NCBI GenBank assembly: GCA_946414625.1
Contig: CAMKPI010000002.1
Coordinates: 1-29,422 of the forward strand
Origin: an uncultured Spirochaetaceae bacterium
GTDB lineage: Bacteria; Spirochaetota; Spirochaetia; Sphaerochaetales; Sphaerochaetaceae
Length of the DNA stretch: 29,422 nucleotides
Direction: 5' to 3'
The notes beneath the pieces are model-generated. The model did no database searches. It saw only the letters and a list, made by a program, of their open reading frames with translations, and was not told where the DNA came from. Of the stretch, positions 24,617 through 29,422 are shown in pieces; position 1 is the stretch's first letter, and each line of letters begins with the position of its first letter. A program made the position numbers and the translations under genes.

Positions 24617-27017
24617 GACGCTCCGGTGCGTGGGAGCCGGTCTCGCATGGCAAACAGAGCGTGGTGCGGAGAAGCCATCCGGGCGCACCGAGCGCGGCGC
24701 GGATAATTCTTCCGGGTTTACAGGGCGCGGCGCGAACCCTTCCGGGCGCAGTTTTTTAGCCGTTTTTTATGTCTTTCACGTCCTTCTTTTTCTCTCGGCG
24801 GCTCTTTGCCTGTGTCTGCGTCCGCATTCCCTGAATGCGGATTTTATGGCAGTGATTCCGGATTCCGGAGTGGATTCGGAGAAAGACTCTGCCTGGAAAA
24901 GTTTCCTGTCCTCTCGGAACAACACTGTGAACATAGTCGTGGAGGCTTCCGATTTTGAAACCGCAAAGCACTATGCAGAGCGGATATCGGCGGATTTGGA
25001 CGCAAAGGGAATCTTCAGTGAGTCTCTCTCTGATGCAGGTTCTTTTGACGTGGAGTCGCTGACCGAGTACGTGAATTCCAATGTTTATGCTTTGCTTGAC
25101 AAGGAAACGCAAAGGCGGATCCTGGACGATCCCGCCGGTTTCGCGGAGGACCGCATGGCCGCTGCCTATTCTGCGTTCGGTTTTTCCTCGATGGCGCACC
25201 TGGAAACCGATCCGTTCCTGCTGGAAGACCTTGTCCTGAGGAGACTCGTTGAAAAAGTCTCACGGATCAGTCCTTTTACACTACGTGACGGGTTTTTGAC
25301 GAGCGAGAACGATGGCGTGTGCAGCATTCTCATGACGGGAACCTTGAAAGAGCCTTTCAGCCTTTTCAGGGACAGGAGCGGCATAGATGATATTTTCAGC
25401 CTCACCGACGATTTGAACAGGGACGGCGGCGTCCGAGTGTATCTTTCCGGTACGCCACTTCACACAGCTGAATCCTCAAAAGCCGCACGGGCGGAGATTG
25501 CGTGTATTTCAACAGTTTCCGTTGCTCTGATCCTCGTTTTGTTCTATTTGTTTTTCAGAAATCTGCATATTCTTGTTCCATTCCTCTTCTCCCTTTTCAT
25601 GTCCCTGGCATCTGCAGCATCTGCTCTTGCGCTTTTTTTCGGAGAGATTCACGTTGTTTCCCTGATATTCGGCACATCCCTCATTGGCACATGTATAGAC
25701 TACAGCGTGCATTACTATGTCTGTTACGCAAGGAGACTCCGGAGTGGACATACGCTGACGAATCCGTTTTTTGCGAGAGACAGGATATTCCAGAGCCTCA
25801 CCGTTGGATTTCTGTCAACCGCCTGTTGTTATTCCCTTCTGTTTTTCTCCTCTTATCCCGTGCTGCGACAGATTGCGGCGTTTTGTGTTTTCGGACTTTT
25901 AAGTTCTTATATCACAACGCTTTGCTTTTTTCCGAAGATCGTTGTTTCAAGATCTGTGAGTAAAAGCGTTGGACACCTTTCTTTCAGTCCCAAAACCCCG
26001 TCCAGGAGCTACCTCCTTCCGTTCTGCGCCGTAGTGTGTCTCGTTTTTGCAATCCTTTTCCCGCGGCTTAGAATTCACAACGACATTTCCAGTCTCTACA
26101 GACCGTCGGAGCGTCTCATGTCCGGCGAGAGAGTCTATTCCTCGCTTACAGGATACAGTGATGTGTCGTTCGCGCTGATACGGGGTGGCTCGATGGGAGA
26201 AGCCCTGGAAAGAACGTCGGTATTTACTGATGAAGCAAAAAAATACGCAAATGTTCTGTCTGTCTCGACTTTTTTCCCATCGCTGTTGGAGGAGGAGCGG
26301 AGCATCGAGGCAGCAAGGCGTCTTTTGCCGTATGTGGATGAGGTGGGCTTTGCGCTCGGCCTGGATGATGCACAGATGGACGCCGTGAAGGCTTCAATCC
26401 GAGAGGCAAAGCCAGTTGCAGAGCCGCCCGAAGCTTTGGATTCTTTTGTAATCGGACGGGTGGGGGAGCATATTTACACAGCTGCCGTCATAACGAACCC
26501 TGAAAACGCGGACGCGATTCGGGACATAGCGGAGAGGACCGAGGGTGTGTTCTACATGCAGACCGCTCGGGATATCAGCCGAAGTCTCGACCGTCTGACT
26601 CGACGCGTCCTCTCTCTTTTCTCTCTGGGCTGTGCTTTGATATTCCTGATACTGATCTTGTCATTCGGCTTTAAGCGTGCTGTGTTGACCGCAATGGCGC
26701 CTATATCTGTAATTCTTGGTACTATATGTATTTGTCATATAACCGGACACAATGTTGACTTCTTTTCGACAGTAGCGCTTACTCTTGTGTTGGGTCTCGG
26801 TCTGGATTACATCGCGTTCATGACGCCTCGTAGCGCGAAGACAGAGGACTCGTCCTCGCTTTCCGTTTTCCTTTCTTTCCTTACCACGGAGATGTCTTTC
26901 GGCATTCTCGCCTTGAGCGGTTTTCCGCCGGTGAGGATATTTGGCTTCGTGATTTTCACCGGAATTATGCTTGCGTATATCTGCTCTCTCCTCTGTGGAG
27001 GTGCTCAGCATAGCTGA
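24591..27017 (+). CDS. MMPL/RND-family lipid exporter (COG4258 type)
   Basis: An 808-residue polytopic membrane protein with the RND/MMPL duplication. TM1 (about 55-75) is followed by a large periplasmic loop. The first six-helix bundle has the proton-relay Asp in GTSLIGTCIDYSVHYY (D near 370), then come a second loop and a second bundle with LGLGLDYIAFM (734-744). It probably exports a lipid or polyene-like product toward the LolA-like partner. Residues 22-53, just before TM1, hold three 10- or 11-residue repeats of the type TERGAEKPSGR, absent from usual family members. GGAG precedes ATG 24591 inside the end of the lolA-like gene, so translation is likely coupled. Confidence 0.87.
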   Translation: MTGKSGFYKTLRCVGAGLAWQTERGAEKPSGRTERGADNSSGFTGRGANPSGRSFLAVFYVFHVLLFLSAALCLCLRPHSLNADFMAVIPDSGVDSEKDSAWKSFLSSRNNTVNIVVEASDFETAKHYAERISADLDAKGIFSESLSDAGSFDVESLTEYVNSNVYALLDKETQRRILDDPAGFAEDRMAAAYSAFGFSSMAHLETDPFLLEDLVLRRLVEKVSRISPFTLRDGFLTSENDGVCSILMTGTLKEPFSLFRDRSGIDDIFSLTDDLNRDGGVRVYLSGTPLHTAESSKAARAEIACISTVSVALILVLFYLFFRNLHILVPFLFSLFMSLASAASALALFFGEIHVVSLIFGTSLIGTCIDYSVHYYVCYARRLRSGHTLTNPFFARDRIFQSLTVGFLSTACCYSLLFFSSYPVLRQIAAFCVFGLLSSYITTLCFFPKIVVSRSVSKSVGHLSFSPKTPSRSYLLPFCAVVCLVFAILFPRLRIHNDISSLYRPSERLMSGERVYSSLTGYSDVSFALIRGGSMGEALERTSVFTDEAKKYANVLSVSTFFPSLLEEERSIEAARRLLPYVDEVGFALGLDDAQMDAVKASIREAKPVAEPPEALDSFVIGRVGEHIYTAAVITNPENADAIRDIAERTEGVFYMQTARDISRSLDRLTRRVLSLFSLGCALIFLILILSFGFKRAVLTAMAPISVILGTICICHITGHNVDFFSTVALTLVLGLGLDYIAFMTPRSAKTEDSSSLSVFLSFLTTEMSFGILALSGFPPVRIFGFVIFTGIMLAYICSLLCGGAQHS

Positions 27018-27052
27018 ACAAAAAAACAATTTTTCTGTGTATGCGCATAGTC

Positions 27053-27424
27053 GGGATGTATGCGGCGGGCGGGGATGAAGAGATCGGCGGCGTACCAATC
27101 CTGTGAATGTGTAACACCGGAATGTATGCGGCGTCATTTGTGGGTAAATACGTACAGTGCTTCAGGCGGGCTTTGCTGACGGATTATCGTAGACGGTTTT
27201 CATGGACGAAAAATACGCTCGACACTTCTGGTATCAAAGCGGGGACTACCTCTTACGTCGATTTTCGTGTTCGAAAAAAGTGCTTGACATCAGGCTATTT
27301 TCCAACCTCCTATACGGCATGTGGCGGTTTTCGTGTTCGAAAAAAGTGTTTGACATCCCGATCCGAACGACAGGAACAATTTTCTGGGGCGTTTTTTATG
27401 TTCGAAAAAAAAGCCCTTGACATC
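27053..27424 (+). repeat. 66-bp periodic array with conserved TTCGAA/TTGACA modules
   Basis: Four modules of about 30 bp start at 27197, 27262, 27328 and 27394 (65-66 bp apart) with consensus TTTTCGTGTTCGAAAAAAGT followed by GCTTGACATC. Copies two to four have TTCGAA at 27270, 27336 and 27401, and TTGACA at 27284, 27350 and 27417. The first copy is degenerate. The 36-bp stretches between modules are unlike each other. ATGTATGCGGCG at 27056 and 27122 suggests further, decayed units upstream. Confidence 0.85.
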
Positions 27425-27445
27425 TTAATAAAATTTACTTAATAT
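27417..27445 (+). promoter_or_regulatory. candidate promoter in the last array module
   Basis: TTGACA (27417-27422), a 17-bp spacer and TAATAT (27440-27445), with an A-tract upstream. It would drive sbcD with a leader of about 130 bases. Modules one to three carry TTGACA or a close match but lack a good -10. Confidence 0.55.
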
Positions 27446-27505
27446 ATAATTGCAACTTAATAAAAGGCTGAATTTGAAGTCCCGGCTGGATTTTTGAACC
27501 GTCTG

Positions 27506-27514
27506 TGTTATGAT
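27506..27514 (+). promoter_or_regulatory. possible extended -10 before sbcD
   Basis: TGTTATGAT, an extended -10 without a convincing -35, would start transcripts about 60 bases before sbcD. Confidence 0.3.
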
Positions 27515-27583
27515 GAGAGAGGGTAAAAGTCGGACGGAAAAGCGGGGGCGTCTGTCTTGCAGTTCGTCCCGGGAGGCTCGTGC

Positions 27584-28717
27584 ATGAAGTTTTTTCATTT
27601 GGCAGATTTGCATCTTGGAAAGAAACTGGGGCTTTTTCCTTTAATTGAGGATCAGGAATATATACTCAGGGAGGTTCTTGTTGCGGCGGACGCTGAGAAG
27701 CCGGACGCGATTCTGGTAGCGGGGGATATATTTGACAAGTCAATCCCCTCGGAGGAAGCCATAAGACTCTGGGATTTTTTCCTTTTGGAAGTGGCGGAGC
27801 GTGGGATAGAGCTGTTTGCAATTGCGGGAAATCATGATTCTCCGATTCGTTTTTCGGAGCATTCCGGCCTTCTTCACGCATCCAAAATCCATCTTTCCGG
27901 TTTTTTTGATGGAACTGTAGAGAGCTTTTCCATGAAGGACGGGTATGGGGATCTTGTGATTTGGCTTCTTCCTTTTGTAAAGCCGTCCGTAGTGCGTAAT
28001 TTTTTTGAAAATAAAGAAATAGGGACGTACGATGACGCTCTTCGCGCCGTCGTTGACCTTGCGGGTGTGGATCCGGGTGTCCGGAATGTGATTCTCTCGC
28101 ATCAGTTCGTGACGGGGGGGCAGCGTAGTGATTCGGAGGAGTGTGTCGGTACAATAGACAATATCGATTCGTCGATTTACGAGGTCTTCGACTACGTTGC
28201 GTTGGGTCATCTTCACAGGGCTCAAAGTATATTAAGACCCGAAGCAAGATATTCCGGTTCGCCGCTGAAATATTCACTATCCGAGATATACGATGTGAAA
28301 AGTATGCCGGTAGTGACTCTTCGCGGAAAAGGAGATGTTGAGGTGAGAAATCTCTCTCTCAAGCCGCTACGGGAGATAAGGGAGGTTCGCGGGCTTTTCC
28401 GGGAATTGACTGACGCCCGGAGCCTCGCTTCGATAGACAGGAATGATTTTTATTACATCGTCCTTACCGACGAGACAGAGCTCCCAAACGTTGCGGAGCG
28501 GCTCAGGACGGCCTATCCCAGGTTTGTGGCAATTTCTTACGAGAATTCCCGGACTCGCGCCGCGAGAAGTCAGGGAGAGATGGCCTCTTTGGAGGAGAAA
28601 ACCCCGCTGGAGATTTTCGATCTGATTTATGAACGCCAGAACGGAACGCCTATGAGCGCGGAGGAGAAGATTTATCTCGGGAAGATTGTCGACTCCTTGA
28701 AGGAGGAAGATCTATGA
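27584..28717 (+). CDS. sbcD: exonuclease SbcCD, nuclease subunit D
   Basis: A 377-residue Mre11-type Mn-dependent nuclease that acts with SbcC on hairpins and protein-blocked ends. All metal motifs are present: DLHLG (8-12), GDIFD (47-51), GNHDS (82-86), SHQFV and GHLHRAQ. The C-terminal capping domain follows and includes the SbcD-like EIFDLIYERQNG end. ATG 27584 follows GGGAGG at good spacing; an upstream in-frame ATG (27557) lacks one. Its stop overlaps the sbcC start (ATGA). The gene itself looks fully intact, unlike its partner. Confidence 0.95.
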   Translation: MKFFHLADLHLGKKLGLFPLIEDQEYILREVLVAADAEKPDAILVAGDIFDKSIPSEEAIRLWDFFLLEVAERGIELFAIAGNHDSPIRFSEHSGLLHASKIHLSGFFDGTVESFSMKDGYGDLVIWLLPFVKPSVVRNFFENKEIGTYDDALRAVVDLAGVDPGVRNVILSHQFVTGGQRSDSEECVGTIDNIDSSIYEVFDYVALGHLHRAQSILRPEARYSGSPLKYSLSEIYDVKSMPVVTLRGKGDVEVRNLSLKPLREIREVRGLFRELTDARSLASIDRNDFYYIVLTDETELPNVAERLRTAYPRFVAISYENSRTRAARSQGEMASLEEKTPLEIFDLIYERQNGTPMSAEEKIYLGKIVDSLKEEDL

Positions 28718-29422
28718 GACCTGTGACGCTGAAAATGACGGCATTCTGACCGTATGCCGGGGAGACTGTCATAGATTTTTCCCTGCTTGGAGCAGGCGAC
28801 GGACTGTATCTTATCACGGGCGACACCGGAGCGGGCAAGACGACAATCTTCGACGCAATCTGCTTTGCGCTCTATGGAAAATCCTCCTCTGCCGAGCGCA
28901 GCGGGGAGATGCTCCGTTCAAAATATGCCGCCCCTGATAGCGTGACGTCTGTTGATTTTACATTCACACATCACGGAGACGAGTGCCGTGTTGTGCGCTG
29001 GCCGAAATACAGTCGTCCGAAAACAAGGGGGGAAGGCTTCAAGGACGAGCCGGAGAAGGTTGAGTTTTACACTCGGGGCGGTATGCACCACGGGAAAATC
29101 GCGGAGATAAATCAGGAAATCGAGGGGTTTCTGGGGCTGAATGCAAGCGAGTTCTGCCAAATCTCAATGCTTGCCCAAGGAAATTTTATCAGGTTTCTTT
29201 ACGCAAAAACGGATGAGAGACAGGTGATTCTCCGGACGATTTTCGGAACCTCGTTCTATCAAAGACTGCAGAGACGTCTTTTGGATGAATTATCCCTTTT
29301 GGAAAAGGACTACGACAGGTCGAAATCCCTTATCCGCGGGTATATCAGCAATATTAAGGCTTCCGAAGAGGATGCGGAAAGGGTGGCTGAGATCCTCAGG
29401 ACGAACGACGGAGTTGCTGCGG
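28714..29422 (+). pseudogene. sbcC: sbcC, 5' part, with in-frame TGA at codon 12
   Basis: The frame begins MRPVTLKMTAF, then TGA (28747-28749), then PYAGETVIDFSLLG, and stays open to the window edge. It continues with Walker A TGDTGAGKTTIFDAICF, then LAQGNFIRFLYAKTDERQVI and FGTSFYQ, all typical of the SbcC N-terminal ATPase domain. In the family the TGA position is the Gly of AFGPY, so one G-to-T change in GGA would explain it. AGGAGGAAG precedes the ATG, which overlaps the sbcD stop. No in-frame start between the TGA and Walker A could bypass it. Possible explanations are a nonsense mutation, a sequence error or recoding. TGA clearly ends other genes here, so a general code change is excluded. 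The gene is cut off at the right edge. Confidence 0.88.

Larger units (their letters stand above)
27018..27583. other. intergenic region upstream of sbcD
   Basis: No gene is seen in these 566 bases. Their contents are the 66-bp periodic array (27053-27424), two candidate promoters and the sbcD leader. A short reading frame at 27107-27442 reads through the repeats and was not accepted. Confidence 0.6.

Noticed and set aside
27197..27424. CRISPR array (30-bp repeats, 36-bp unique spacers)
   Set aside because: Only four copies, they differ from one another, they contain promoter hexamers, and no cas gene is in the window.
28714..28760. Genome-wide reassignment of TGA to glycine
   Set aside because: TGA ends the kinase, DegT-like, barrel, COG4648, exporter and sbcD genes, so it is a normal stop in this genome.

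Overview
The window looks like a chromosomal segment of a Treponema-like spirochaete. This is inferred from gene content, not from any database search. The supports are the cluster DUF4912 protein - GH57 branching enzyme - GH57/DUF3536 protein, the order DegT-like protein - NAD kinase - RecN (which I recall from treponemes), a Rex repressor, a diderm envelope (lipoprotein, outer-membrane beta-barrel protein, LolA-like carrier) and SbcDC. No rRNA, tRNA or cas gene was recognised.

Layout. Positions 1-3.4 kb are visibly more A+T-rich than the rest and look accessory. They hold a Sel1-repeat lipoprotein, an exported YbjN-like protein, a CDA-fold nucleoside deaminase and a broken IS30-family transposase. 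From 3.4 to 7.0 kb lie a short soluble histidine kinase (possibly cut at its 5' end next to the IS remnant), 3-methyladenine DNA glycosylase I, and a convergent SLC13-type permease with a strange repeat-encoded basic N-terminus. From 7.0 to 7.95 kb is a gene-free stretch with tandem repeats and a long leader. It precedes a large exported protein with coiled coils and a C-terminal beta-barrel (7.95-10.1 kb). From 10.3 to 14.1 kb come a DegT-fold protein lacking its PLP lysine, NAD kinase and RecN. From 14.2 to 20.4 kb, on the minus strand and read from high to low coordinates, are Rex, the DUF4912 protein, a GH57 branching enzyme and a GH57/DUF3536 protein, i.e. redox regulation and alpha-glucan metabolism. 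From 20.4 to 21.8 kb are repeats and one unknown gene. From 21.8 to 27.0 kb are a solute-binding protein and a tightly coupled trio (COG4648 membrane protein, LolA-like carrier, MMPL/COG4258 exporter). This trio resembles the lipid-transport part of aryl-polyene-type clusters, but no synthase genes are present here. From 27.0 to 29.4 kb a periodic array leads into sbcD and a 5'-partial sbcC. The sbcC gene has an in-frame TGA at codon 12, exactly where a conserved glycine of the family stands.

Two themes stand out. First, tandem repeats with periods of about 57-81 bp recur across the window. They lie in gaps, inside low-complexity protein tails, and twice as duplications of the last codons of a gene (the SLC13 gene and rex). 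The repeat sequences differ from site to site, so this looks like a genome-wide habit of local duplication and not one dispersed element. Second, several genes show unusual expression or integrity signals: the sbcC TGA, near-leaderless starts for nadK and the solute-binding protein, a GTG-started kinase without a visible ribosome binding site, and a possible structured leader before the branching enzyme.
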